Counted from the first letter of the stretch, positions 7,086-15,948 are shown. The stretch is 64,000 bases of DNA from Legionellales bacterium (GCA_002722995.1 PBNF01000028.1:1-64000); one strand, 5' to 3'. Numbers and translations are program-made. Notes: generated from the sequence alone by a model not told the origin.

Positions 7086-10000
7086 TTAACGGCGCGGCGA
7101 ATGGTCTTGAGTCTGAGCCTCATCCATTGTAAGCGATTTCAAACTCTTCTTTTCGACTAATTCAACTTGATTATCTGTCCTTAAATCATCTGACTGAACC
7201 TTTATCGCATTAACATCTTGAGTCTTACCTACTTCAGATGATTCTAATTTAAGATTTATCTTTGCCATTGCGCTCTTTAAACAATCAGATGTATCTTCAT
7301 CTTTCCCAATCTCATAGCGATTATACAAAAAATTGGCCAAAATAGGCTGATTGTCCAAATACTGTAATAATTCATTAGGAGAGTATAATAATTCATTGCG
7401 AAGCCGCACGATCGACTCAAAAGTTTTCTCTAACCTTATCCCAGAGAATGACTTAATTGCCTCAATCATCAATAAAATTGATGAGCCTAAACTGACGGCC
7501 ACCAATGGCAATGATATGTCAGCAAGTACCATTGGGATCAATGTTGATGCGCCCAAAACAAACCCCAAAACTGCACCCCCTCGGATCAATCGACTTAGAG
7601 TGATTTTATCGATATTTTTAGGGGTGTGATGACCTCGATACATATGAATCATTAAACAACAACAAGGCAATAACATTAAAACTGACATCGCCATTATACT
7701 TGGGAGCCCTGAGCCTATCATTGGGAGTGAAGTATTGAGTACTGAGAAATTATTCAAAAATGAGGCACTTAAAGAGACGATTTCTGAAAAAGATATTGGC
7801 ATATTTGCAATAAGAAAAATAGCTCCCAAAGATATCACTGACAAGATCATCAAAGAACGTTTAAGGGCTTTTAGCATATTATCTTGGCCACTATAATAGA
7901 GTTGCTTTAACCCCGAAGCCCCCCATGTTCCAAGTGCTAAAACAGCTAACATTACCCCAATTGCTGTTACATTTCCAGCGATGATGGCCGCCACAAACCC
8001 AGCAACACATAAGGGCGCAACAAGATTAGAGATTAAAATAAGCTTGTACTGATTTTGTAATAATTCGAAGGAGCGTTCATGAGCATAAACTTTTTGGTCT
8101 AAATCTTTAAGGTGTTTAACAGCACGTATTTCATGATGGCCTTGATACACCTGGTCATTATATTTATCACCTAAATCAGGACTGGGGTTTTCAAGACCCA
8201 AATACTCAATCATCTTCGATTGATAATCTTGAGATTTCGGGTTTAAATCTCTTTTCACCTCATCAAGTGAGCAGCTCATATAATGCTCAAATTCATTATG
8301 AGTAACTTGAACCATTGGATGATGACTATGCTGAGGCCCTACTGCAAATTGAATGGTTAAGTTTGAATCTTGATAATTGCTTTTAAATTGATCAATCGCC
8401 AATCGAGCGGCGGCAGCAACAAGAAAAGGGGGATTCAGGAAGGCACCACATCCTAATGCAGATAAATAAACATGGCCATTTCCCTCAGAAGCGTTGTGAG
8501 CTAATTCAAGGGTATGGTAATAATTACTATAGTTTAATTGAAAGTATGCTTTTTGCCCCTCAGGCATCATGGCATAAGCCAATGCATCATCATTTTCTCC
8601 CAACCGCTCACCTGCTCTAAAATCCAATGCAGCCGATTGAATGATATTAAATTCAGCACGATCTCCTGTATACTGAGGCTGATCCTCATCATTTTTTTTA
8701 AAACCCATTACATGAGGATGAAGGTATACCCCACCTATTGCACGTAATCTACCTGGATATTCACCACTGATACCTAAAGCTGCGTCACTGTTCTGATACA
8801 GTGCTTCTTCCTGAGCATTACCCCTCCCATCAAATGCACCACCCTCCTTAAGATCATGCGCCGCAGATTGAATAAAGATCATCTTACCTCTATGGGGTGC
8901 CGCCTGATCCTCATCAAACAAAACATCTGGGACATATTGTTCTACAAGAGTCGCTACGGGATCTGAATCCATTCGCTCTTGAGAAACACTATCAGTCTGA
9001 CAGATACTTCCCCATAAAACCTTACTTTCGTCATTAACTTTATCAAGTGACGCCTGTTCTAAATAAACCCGATCGCTCTGTGTGTCTTGTTCTCCCTTAT
9101 CAGATCTATCTTTAATTTTTAAAAGCACTGATCGTTGAAATTCAACATTTTTTAACAATGGGGCAAATCCATTAAATTGAGGATTGCCCGTATCTTGATT
9201 ACATTTAAATAATGACTTGAATTGATCAAAGAACGCTCCCTCCAGCGGGAACTGAGTGCTTTCGTCTTCGATCAATTGCTTTAGTGACATACCCCCTTCT
9301 AAAGTCTCATCAAACACCGCAAACTTACGCGCCCATTCTTGCTTATCTTGTTGTTCCATCACTGTTTTTTGATCTAAATGAGGGTTAAAAATACGGCGAT
9401 CTTTAGACTCTTGTCTAAATATTTCCATTACCTCAGGAGTTTCTTGGCTTTGATCTTGACAGAGACCTTCAAGCCCTTGTTTAAATATTGCCATTGCCTC
9501 AGGAGTTCCTTGGCTTTGATCTTGAGCACGTTGCAAGATAAAATTACGCATTTCTTCAGCATATTCAGGAGTATTACGATTAATCAATAGGCTAACCTTT
9601 GATAAGTCCATCTGCATAACCCTGTTAAAAGTTGCCCTTAAATTCTCAGCATTAGGGTTTGAACCACCAATTGAAAACTCAAGAATGGGACATGCCTCAC
9701 CCAATTTCAAACGGGCTTTTTCAATAGCCAATCGCGCTGAAGCTGCAACTAAAAAATGAGGATTATTAAATGCTCCACAACCAATTGCATTTAATTTAAT
9801 CCGCTTAGGACTTTCTGATGAATCGTATGCCGCATGTGCGATGGTTTGAAAATAGTTTCTAAATGATATTTGAACAAATTCATTGTGCCCCTGAGGGGTC
9901 ATCAAATGCCTCGCTTGATCTTGAGATCTAAAATCAGGATTCGCAGCATAAATGACATGAAACTCCCTCTCTGAAGGATCTCCTAAATGACACGAACCAT

Positions 10001-10676
10001 CTTCTTGAGTCAACAAATGATAGGCTGTAGCACCTTTTTGTAAGTAAGTTAAACCCATATCAACCAAAGGATTAATCTTTAATCCTTCCCGATCAGGCAA
10101 ATAGCCTGGAGGCACATATAATCCTAAATCACTTGCAGCATAAACAGCTTCTTCTTGAGCTGTCCCCCAGTATAACCCTCCTCCTTTTGTATCAGCATTT
10201 GCAGCAATCATGACATATACATTTTCATTTTCTGGAGAATCAGCCTGAAAAAGAGCATCTGGAACATATTCAGATTTAATTGCAACTGGAGTCTGCTCAG
10301 TTATAGACCCAGATGATGAAAACCAAGGTTGTACAGATCTTGGATCAATGATTTGATCCGCAAGATCAGCCGCATACTCTAAGACATCAGGATTCAATCT
10401 TGATTCTTCAAGAACGGAACCTTTCTGAACTTTTTGATCTAATTGATGCTTTATCGCTGAAATCTTTTTTAAATTTTTTTCGGCCCCCCTTGGATTAAAC
10501 CCACCTACTCTATCGCTATCAATAGAAAGAACCGGTTGTTTCTGGTTTTCTAAAATCTGCAATGCTTCACGCCAGCGATTGGGATTAAGCCCCAATCTAT
10601 GGTCTTTCTCATGTTCTTGATATTTAAGCCATATAGCATCCTGATGCTCCGGATTCAACCGTTCATAAAATCTCAT
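7086..10676 (-). CDS. Tandem PARG-like (macrodomain) protein with C-terminal membrane domain
   Basis: A 1196-residue protein with two copies of a domain resembling bacterial-type poly(ADP-ribose) glycohydrolase. Copy 1 has GGGLYWGTAQEE at residues 165-176, an exact fit to the PARG signature GGG-X6-8-QEE with the catalytic Glu pair, and GCGAFNNP at 299-306. Copy 2 has EGGAFDGRGNAQEE at about 611-624 and GCGAFLNPP at 742-750; here the first Gly is Glu. Both copies also share VPDxLF before the domain and the AAxARLAI helix after it. The C-terminal third has about six membrane segments in two clusters (roughly 880-970 and 985-1080), then a polar tail. PARG enzymes remove ADP-ribose chains from proteins. 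I chose the ATG at 10676 because GGAG lies nine bases upstream; the earlier in-frame start lacks one. A membrane-anchored, host-directed de-ADP-ribosylating protein is inference. Confidence 0.75.
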   Translation of the reverse strand: MRFYERLNPEHQDAIWLKYQEHEKDHRLGLNPNRWREALQILENQKQPVLSIDSDRVGGFNPRGAEKNLKKISAIKHQLDQKVQKGSVLEESRLNPDVLEYAADLADQIIDPRSVQPWFSSSGSITEQTPVAIKSEYVPDALFQADSPENENVYVMIAANADTKGGGLYWGTAQEEAVYAASDLGLYVPPGYLPDREGLKINPLVDMGLTYLQKGATAYHLLTQEDGSCHLGDPSEREFHVIYAANPDFRSQDQARHLMTPQGHNEFVQISFRNYFQTIAHAAYDSSESPKRIKLNAIGCGAFNNPHFLVAASARLAIEKARLKLGEACPILEFSIGGSNPNAENLRATFNRVMQMDLSKVSLLINRNTPEYAEEMRNFILQRAQDQSQGTPEAMAIFKQGLEGLCQDQSQETPEVMEIFRQESKDRRIFNPHLDQKTVMEQQDKQEWARKFAVFDETLEGGMSLKQLIEDESTQFPLEGAFFDQFKSLFKCNQDTGNPQFNGFAPLLKNVEFQRSVLLKIKDRSDKGEQDTQSDRVYLEQASLDKVNDESKVLWGSICQTDSVSQERMDSDPVATLVEQYVPDVLFDEDQAAPHRGKMIFIQSAAHDLKEGGAFDGRGNAQEEALYQNSDAALGISGEYPGRLRAIGGVYLHPHVMGFKKNDEDQPQYTGDRAEFNIIQSAALDFRAGERLGENDDALAYAMMPEGQKAYFQLNYSNYYHTLELAHNASEGNGHVYLSALGCGAFLNPPFLVAAAARLAIDQFKSNYQDSNLTIQFAVGPQHSHHPMVQVTHNEFEHYMSCSLDEVKRDLNPKSQDYQSKMIEYLGLENPSPDLGDKYNDQVYQGHHEIRAVKHLKDLDQKVYAHERSFELLQNQYKLILISNLVAPLCVAGFVAAIIAGNVTAIGVMLAVLALGTWGASGLKQLYYSGQDNMLKALKRSLMILSVISLGAIFLIANMPISFSEIVSLSASFLNNFSVLNTSLPMIGSGLPSIMAMSVLMLLPCCCLMIHMYRGHHTPKNIDKITLSRLIRGGAVLGFVLGASTLIPMVLADISLPLVAVSLGSSILLMIEAIKSFSGIRLEKTFESIVRLRNELLYSPNELLQYLDNQPILANFLYNRYEIGKDEDTSDCLKSAMAKINLKLESSEVGKTQDVNAIKVQSDDLRTDNQVELVEKKSLKSLTMDEAQTQDHSPRR
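9411..9526 (-). repeat. 66-bp tandem duplication between the two PARG-like domains
   Basis: Two 50-base blocks (9411-9460 and 9477-9526), 66 bp apart, are about 90 percent identical and encode QDQSQGTPEAMAIFKQ and QDQSQETPEVMEIFRQ, a 22-residue period in the linker between the two catalytic-type domains. The period keeps the frame. Confidence 0.85.
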
Positions 10677-10827
10677 TATATTTAATCTCCAATAAACATT
10701 ATGTGTATATTTGATTATAGCACATATATACAAGTTCTGTGCTTAATCGCTAACGAATAATCATCATATATTAGCGCTTTGATCTTAAATAAAAATTAAA
10801 CTTAAAAGACTTATAGGCTCATGACCT

Positions 10828-10860
10828 CTTAAGACTCTCTTAAGCGCTTGACGTTATAAT
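10828..10860 (+). promoter_or_regulatory. PmrA-type box and -10 element upstream of the L,D-transpeptidase gene
   Basis: CTTAAG at 10828-10833 and CTTAAG at 10839-10844 are separated by exactly five bases (ACTCT), a perfect match to the enterobacterial PmrA box (Y)TTAA(K)-N5-(Y)TTAA(K). TATAAT follows at 10855-10860, and the gene starts 31 bases further on. The box covers the -35 position, and there is no good -35 hexamer, as expected for a promoter that needs an activator of the OmpR family. No binding data exist here. Confidence 0.55.
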
Positions 10861-10891
10861 GATTCAATACTAAAAAAAGAGCCACATCACA

Positions 10892-11512
10892 ATGAGAAGA
10901 TTTATACTTTCTAGCATTTTAATCGCCATGCTATATCAACCGATTGCAATGGCGATTCATTTTATGGTTGGAATAGACCCTATTCTCATACAGGCTGCTG
11001 AGCATGGATATCAAAAAATCGAATCACCGCATTCAAATGATATGATCATTGTTGACTTTAGAAAACCCTCTAATCAAAAAAGACTCTTTTTAATCGATAT
11101 GAAGACCCATCAAATAAAGCTTAAAACTTATGTTGCTCATGGCTCTGGATCAGGCATGTATTCAGTTGATCATCTTTCTAATCAAGCACACTCACATAGA
11201 TCGAGTATTGGTTTCTTTACAACCGGTGCACTCTATCAAGGCAAACATGGCTTGAGCATTAAACTCGATGGATTAGAGCCTGGTTTCAATGATCATGCTT
11301 CACGCAGAGGCATTGTTATTCATGCCGCCCCTTACGTTTCAAATAAAACACTTAGACAATTGAATCGAATGGGTCGAAGTTGGGGATGTTTTGCTGTCAG
11401 TGAAAAGGATTTAAAAATCTTAATTGAATCTTCAAAAGAAAAGAAATTACCCTTAATGGCATACTACCCCAGCAGACATTGGATTCAAAAATCACATTTC
11501 TTAAATGATTGA
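10892..11512 (+). CDS. Secreted L,D-transpeptidase-like protein (YkuD_2 type)
   Basis: A 206-residue protein with an N-terminal signal peptide (hydrophobic residues 4-22). The catalytic segment of the murein L,D-transpeptidase YkuD_2 family is present: SIGFFTTG at 105-112, GIVIHAAPYV with His144, and GRSWGCFAV with Cys166 as nucleophile. The usual residue after the Cys is Pro (GCPAV); here it is Phe. Such enzymes form or remodel 3-3 cross-links in peptidoglycan, or attach proteins to it, in the periplasm. It is a single gene divergent from the PARG-like gene, with a PmrA-type box in its promoter, which fits envelope-stress control. It is one of three L,D-transpeptidase genes within 5 kb. Confidence 0.8.
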   Translation: MRRFILSSILIAMLYQPIAMAIHFMVGIDPILIQAAEHGYQKIESPHSNDMIIVDFRKPSNQKRLFLIDMKTHQIKLKTYVAHGSGSGMYSVDHLSNQAHSHRSSIGFFTTGALYQGKHGLSIKLDGLEPGFNDHASRRGIVIHAAPYVSNKTLRQLNRMGRSWGCFAVSEKDLKILIESSKEKKLPLMAYYPSRHWIQKSHFLND

Positions 11513-11695
11513 TACACTCATTCTGATTGAAACAAGGGTTATGAGGTTTCAATGCCCCATCCGTACCCCTTCAAAAAACTTGATAAATTCATTGGAATTT
11601 AATCTGAATGAAGCTGATATCAATCACTTTAAAGTTATAGCCATTTAAATCAGAAGCCATTTACGGAAATACCCATCGATGATGGAAGTTTTAGT

Positions 11696-13057
11696 TTAGG
11701 CTTGACTTGATATTGAATCTTCATTACAAACAGCCTTCAAATCATTCACTGATTGACAACTCAAGGTTTCTTTAACCGAGTAAGCAGCCCAACCTGCTAG
11801 GATATATGCCAAAGGCAAAATAGACATTCCAATTTGATAATCCAACGAAGAATATATTGCCGTATGCCCAATCATATGTACATCCCCCATTAAAGACATG
11901 CCCCAACCAAAGATAGGTAAAATAAAGCCACCGGCCATAATCAGCATCGAAGAAATTGCGCTGGCACTGGCCGTCAGTTCAGGAGGATTGCTTTCTGCTA
12001 CCAATGGGTACCCCACAACATGCATTGAACAAAACAAACCCATTAAGAAAAACAACCCCATCAATGATTCAAAAGAGAGCGCGTGAGAAAAAATCAGTAT
12101 CATAATCGTAACGAAAGAGGCCACCGAGCTCACCAATAAAGGTTGGCGGCGGCTACCCCCCTGAATACAAGCCAACCGTCCTTGCTGAATGTTGAAGGCA
12201 TAGTGATCCGACCACCAACCAATCAACGGTGAGCCCACGATCATACCCACAAAAATCATCGAGGTAATAAAAGAAGCTTGGTAGGTGGTCATGTGATGTA
12301 CTTGTATTAAATACAGCCCTCCCCAAGTGGCTCCAAAAATAAAAATAGGCAAATTCAGCAAACTGATAATCACACCACCCAACCAATTTTGAGTGTTTTT
12401 AAAAGCCAAGGTTAATGTATGTTTAATTTGAGCATAAGTAACTGAGCTTTCTTCCACCCAATGCATATGTTGTGGAGTATCTTTCACCCATAATGCAATC
12501 AATCCTGTGATTATAAAGCCTAATATTGAATCATAATATAAAGTTTGACGCCAACCTAAATGCTCTGTCATCCATACAAAAGGTGTTTGAGCGATCATTC
12601 CACCAAACATTGCAAGGGTTACGACCACGCCGACTACAAAAGCCAGTCGATCTGTTGAAAACCAACGTGTGGCTAATCGAATCACCACTAAAAATGCAAA
12701 AGCGCCCCCCAAGCCGGTGACCCATCGGGCCGCTTCAGCCCATTCAATAGCTTGAGCATTCGAAAACACCCAGGTGGCTAATGCGCATACACCACTGACC
12801 CAACACAGCACCTTTCGTGTTGAACAACGGTCTAAAATCAGCCCAGCAGGAATCAGAAATAATAAATTTCCATAAAAATAAAAACCTGATAAATGACCAT
12901 ACTCAGCAGGTGAAATATGAAAAGCAGTCATCAAGGCCTCACCTAAAGCATTAAACATGCTAATTTGCATAAATTCGTAACAAAAGAACAAACTTGCAAT
13001 TAAAACAACTAACCATGATTGCCATGCATTAACTTCAGTTGTTTGTTTGAGCAACAT
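11696..13057 (-). CDS. Major facilitator superfamily transporter
   Basis: A 453-residue, 12-span MFS protein. The motif after span 2 reads LDRCSTRKVL, and DHYAFNIQQGR occurs after the central loop in the GWWSDH segment. It resembles the expanded MFS families of Legionella and Coxiella that import amino acids or export metabolites, but the substrate cannot be read from the sequence. It shares layout with the MFS gene at 45505-46770 (AFHISPAEYG.LSGFYFYGN versus a similar YHINATHFAH...YYYVYAP arrangement, then the RWVTGLGGAFAF / RFMVGLGSSFAF helix), so the two are likely paralogues. AGGAG precedes the ATG. It is monocistronic. Confidence 0.85.
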   Translation of the reverse strand: MLLKQTTEVNAWQSWLVVLIASLFFCYEFMQISMFNALGEALMTAFHISPAEYGHLSGFYFYGNLLFLIPAGLILDRCSTRKVLCWVSGVCALATWVFSNAQAIEWAEAARWVTGLGGAFAFLVVIRLATRWFSTDRLAFVVGVVVTLAMFGGMIAQTPFVWMTEHLGWRQTLYYDSILGFIITGLIALWVKDTPQHMHWVEESSVTYAQIKHTLTLAFKNTQNWLGGVIISLLNLPIFIFGATWGGLYLIQVHHMTTYQASFITSMIFVGMIVGSPLIGWWSDHYAFNIQQGRLACIQGGSRRQPLLVSSVASFVTIMILIFSHALSFESLMGLFFLMGLFCSMHVVGYPLVAESNPPELTASASAISSMLIMAGGFILPIFGWGMSLMGDVHMIGHTAIYSSLDYQIGMSILPLAYILAGWAAYSVKETLSCQSVNDLKAVCNEDSISSQA

Positions 13058-13391
13058 TGACCTGCTCCTTAATGGATCAATGAATCACATTATACTTTAA
13101 AAACAAATTAAACTCAATGAATACCCAACAGCCATAAGCAACATTAATTAGTTAAATATCAATCACTTAATAAAAAATTCGCTTTAATTTAACTTAGATT
13201 CAATACATTGCAATCAAACTCAATCTTAATCCCAAATATTCATTGAGTCACCTTCATACCACTTAAATAAATCTCATAAGAATATTCAATTAAAACTTGG
13301 TAGATTTAAATTTCATTGAAAATAACACAGCGATCTTAAGATCGGATATCCCGTCATATTCTAACTTGAGCTTTAACGCTGCATTCTTATA
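13058..13391. other. Intergenic region between tdk and the MFS gene, with a 14-bp palindrome
   Basis: No open frame of note and no RNA gene recognised in these 334 bases. A perfect 14-bp palindrome, CGATCTTAAGATCG, lies at 13331-13344, about 50 bp from the end of tdk and about 275 bp upstream of the MFS start codon. The rest is AT-rich with no convincing promoter. Confidence 0.5.
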
Positions 13392-13985
13392 TTATGCTTC
13401 AATCAAAGCAGAGGGTAATTGATCCAGTTCAAAAAAATGCTTTCGACATACCGCTAAATAGCGCTCATTCCCACCTAATTCAATTTGTGCACCCGCCCTA
13501 AGCACTTGCCCTTGATCATCTAAACGGAGGTTCATAGTGGCTTTAGAGCCACAAAAACAAATGGTTTTGATTTCTTGAATCACATCTGCCATCACTAATA
13601 GATATTGACTGCCTTCAAAAGGTTCTGCACGAAAATCTGAACGCAGCCCATAAGCTAACACTGGAATATTTAGCTGATCGGCAATCTTTGAAAGCTCATA
13701 CACTTGCTGCTTCATTAAAAATTGCGCTTCATCAATCAATAGACAATGAGGTTTTTCCGTACATGAAGATAAATAATTTTCAAAATCAAATGATCGATCA
13801 AAGGCAATTGCCTCATGCTGGATACCAATTCTAGAAGCAATATATCCCCCAGTGGCCTCATGTACAAAATCAGGCAAAAACAAACAAGTACGCATGCCTC
13901 GTTCTTGGTAGTTATAACTTGCTTGTAAGAGCGTACTACTTTTGCCTGCATTCATTGCAGAATAATAAAAATGAACTTTTGCCAT
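13392..13985 (-). CDS. tdk: Thymidine kinase
   Basis: A 197-residue type II thymidine kinase, which phosphorylates thymidine with ATP for salvage. The P-loop is SAMNAGKS near residue 9, the Walker B-like CLLIDEAQF is near residue 84, and the zinc-binding cysteines appear as CFCGSKA and in the late VCRKHF segment. Length fits the family. The start was placed at MAKVHFYY (13985), the normal family start, rather than 19 codons upstream. thyA is also present at 55925-56719, so both salvage and synthesis of dTMP are available. The gene is three bases from the stop of the same-strand L,D-transpeptidase gene if the longer frame is used, otherwise 59 bases. Confidence 0.95.
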   Translation of the reverse strand: MAKVHFYYSAMNAGKSSTLLQASYNYQERGMRTCLFLPDFVHEATGGYIASRIGIQHEAIAFDRSFDFENYLSSCTEKPHCLLIDEAQFLMKQQVYELSKIADQLNIPVLAYGLRSDFRAEPFEGSQYLLVMADVIQEIKTICFCGSKATMNLRLDDQGQVLRAGAQIELGGNERYLAVCRKHFFELDQLPSALIEA

Positions 13986-14044
13986 ATTAAACTCATTATT
14001 AATAATGCATGTATCATAAATAAGAATCCAAATCGATTCCACTC

Positions 14045-14719
14045 TTATAATCGATCAACAACATGTACTTGTGTTCCGTGTTCAACAAATTCTTGATTCA
14101 ACCATTGTGCATCATCATCAAATACCCTCACGCAACCATGTGAGGCATGGTAGCCTGGCAATGTTGAGCCGTGAATTGCATATCCACGATGAAAAAACAT
14201 ACAATATGGCATGGGTGCACCACCCTTTGTTTCAAGCGGGTATTTGCCTGATTTGCATCCAGCATGCCCCATTCGATAAATTTTAAATTCACCTTGAACC
14301 GTTCGACAATAACTTTGTGTGTCTGGACAATAACCCCTACCACCTGAAATGGGCCCCCATTTAATCAACGCTCCTGATTCATCATAAGCTCCAAAAGCAT
14401 GATCTTTAAGACTGATCACAACACGTTTTTCACCGTCATGATCAATATAATATGGCATTGGAGAAAAATGATAGAGCGAGGAACGTTCCCATTTTGGCAA
14501 TGCAATCACTCGGTGATGTTTTAATTGGGTATTGGTTCGGTTTAATTTCTTTAGCATCATCTGATCTTCAAGATCTTGGATCAGATGCTCCCAGCGATCC
14601 CCTGGCTGAACTTGATAGCAAGTAAATCCATCTGTTTTACAGAGTGACTGAGCATAATATCCCCCATATACGGACAGGGTACACAATGAAAAAAAAGAAC
14701 ACAAAAACATTTTTAACAT
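14045..14719 (-). CDS. L,D-transpeptidase (YkuD domain) with signal peptide
   Basis: A 224-residue exported protein. Residues 1-19 form a signal peptide. Residues about 35-75 have a LysM-like look (YQVQPGDRWEHL...RTNTQLK...VIALP). The YkuD catalytic domain carries YAIHGS (His183) and SHGCVRV at 193-199 with Cys196 as nucleophile. Two extra Cys pairs (YCPDTQSYCR) may form a disulphide. Such enzymes make 3-3 links in peptidoglycan or attach outer-membrane proteins to it. It lies upstream of tdk on the same strand and is divergent from another L,D-transpeptidase at 14839, with about 120 bp between the starts. Confidence 0.9.
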   Translation of the reverse strand: MLKMFLCSFFSLCTLSVYGGYYAQSLCKTDGFTCYQVQPGDRWEHLIQDLEDQMMLKKLNRTNTQLKHHRVIALPKWERSSLYHFSPMPYYIDHDGEKRVVISLKDHAFGAYDESGALIKWGPISGGRGYCPDTQSYCRTVQGEFKIYRMGHAGCKSGKYPLETKGGAPMPYCMFFHRGYAIHGSTLPGYHASHGCVRVFDDDAQWLNQEFVEHGTQVHVVDRL

Positions 14720-14838
14720 GTTGCTTCCCTTTATTATTATTTTTAATACAGTATAGGTTACTTTTCAAATTAATGCGGGAAAACATAAATAAAACTTCAT
14801 GAACTATACTGATCTTAATCATGAATGGATCATGCTCT

Positions 14839-15948
14839 ATGAAGGTTTTAAATGTGATATTGATTTTAATTATACTATTGAGCAGCAGCCTCATCAGTGC
14901 TGCACGCTATTCAATGGATCAAGGTGATTTAATTGGTGAAATACATACCCTGTCTTTGAATCAAAAGACCTCATGGAATCAGTTGGCAATTGAATATGGC
15001 ATCAGTGTTAAGGATTTAAAGCAAGCTAATTTAGAACTTAAACATACTCAATGGTTAAAAAAAGAGACTCAAGTGGTGATTCCTACTCGCTATATTTTAC
15101 CTCCTCAGCAATACAGAACAGGCATTGTCATTAATTTAGCTGAACAAAGGTTGTATTTTTTTCCAAATCATGAGCCCTCGATTGTCTACACATACCCTAT
15201 TGCCATTGGGCGTGATGGTTGGCATACCCCTATTGGACATACTCGTATTGTGCATAAAAAAGAAGCCCCAACTTGGCGTATTCCAGAATCCATTCGAGTG
15301 CATACTTTAGACACAAAAGGACAGATGCTTCCAGAGTTTGTGCCACCTGGGCCCAGTAATCCTTTAGGCACCCATGCATTATATTTAAAGTTTAAAAATA
15401 TATTAATTCATGGCACCAATAATTCTAACAGTATTGGAAATATTGTCAGCTCTGGATGCATTCGAATGCACAATGCAGATATTCAAGAACTCTTTAAAAA
15501 AGCGGTCATTGGCACTTCAGTTGTGATCTTAAATCATGGTGAAAAAATGGGTCGACACAATGATCAAATCTATTTAGAAGTACACCCCAAAGGCCCTGAA
15601 TCTGATCAAACACTCAATCAATACAATCATTATCATTTTGACCCTCATTCAGAAGATTTTATTGATATATCAAAAATTAAGATCACTCGGGAGACCCAAA
15701 GCGGCATCCCCACGCTCATCAGTTTTATAACACCTGAATTTTTCAAGGTGAATCAGACCCAAAGCGCTTTAATAGAAAAGGCGGCACACTCAGCAATATT
15801 AAACTTAATATTAAACTTAAGTGATATTTTAGATGCCCCCCAAACTGCATGTCTTCTGGAGGCAGAAATCCTACAAGAAAAATACCGACCACTGCGCTGC
15901 CACCGATCACACATACCCATCGAGTTCCCCAAATGCCCCCTGGAATAG
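14839..15948 (+). CDS. L,D-transpeptidase of the ErfK/YbiS type with a C-terminal extension
   Basis: A 369-residue exported protein. The signal peptide covers the first 22 residues, followed by a LysM-like region (SWNQLAIEYGISVKDLKQAN) and a YkuD domain with GTHALYL, NILIHGT (His191) and SSGCIRM (Cys207). The ErfK/YbiS family runs about 300-330 residues and ends soon after the catalytic domain. Here about 68 residues at the C-terminus are read across the last 206 bases of the convergent permease gene, in antisense. I set the start at MKVLNVIL (14839) because it begins a clean signal peptide; the ATG at 14821 would lie almost at the predicted transcription start below TATACT at 14805-14810. 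The tail beyond residue 300 may be a by-product of a lost stop codon. Confidence 0.85.
   Translation: MKVLNVILILIILLSSSLISAARYSMDQGDLIGEIHTLSLNQKTSWNQLAIEYGISVKDLKQANLELKHTQWLKKETQVVIPTRYILPPQQYRTGIVINLAEQRLYFFPNHEPSIVYTYPIAIGRDGWHTPIGHTRIVHKKEAPTWRIPESIRVHTLDTKGQMLPEFVPPGPSNPLGTHALYLKFKNILIHGTNNSNSIGNIVSSGCIRMHNADIQELFKKAVIGTSVVILNHGEKMGRHNDQIYLEVHPKGPESDQTLNQYNHYHFDPHSEDFIDISKIKITRETQSGIPTLISFITPEFFKVNQTQSALIEKAAHSAILNLILNLSDILDAPQTACLLEAEILQEKYRPLRCHRSHIPIEFPKCPLE

Noticed and set aside
9378-9590. Plus-strand frame of 70 codons inside the PARG-like gene
   Set aside because: It arises from the antisense of the 66-bp duplicated linker and has no independent support.
12153-12386. Shadow frames within the MFS, L,D-transpeptidase and permease genes
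   Set aside because: They lie wholly inside well-supported genes in other frames, lack ribosome sites and have biased composition.
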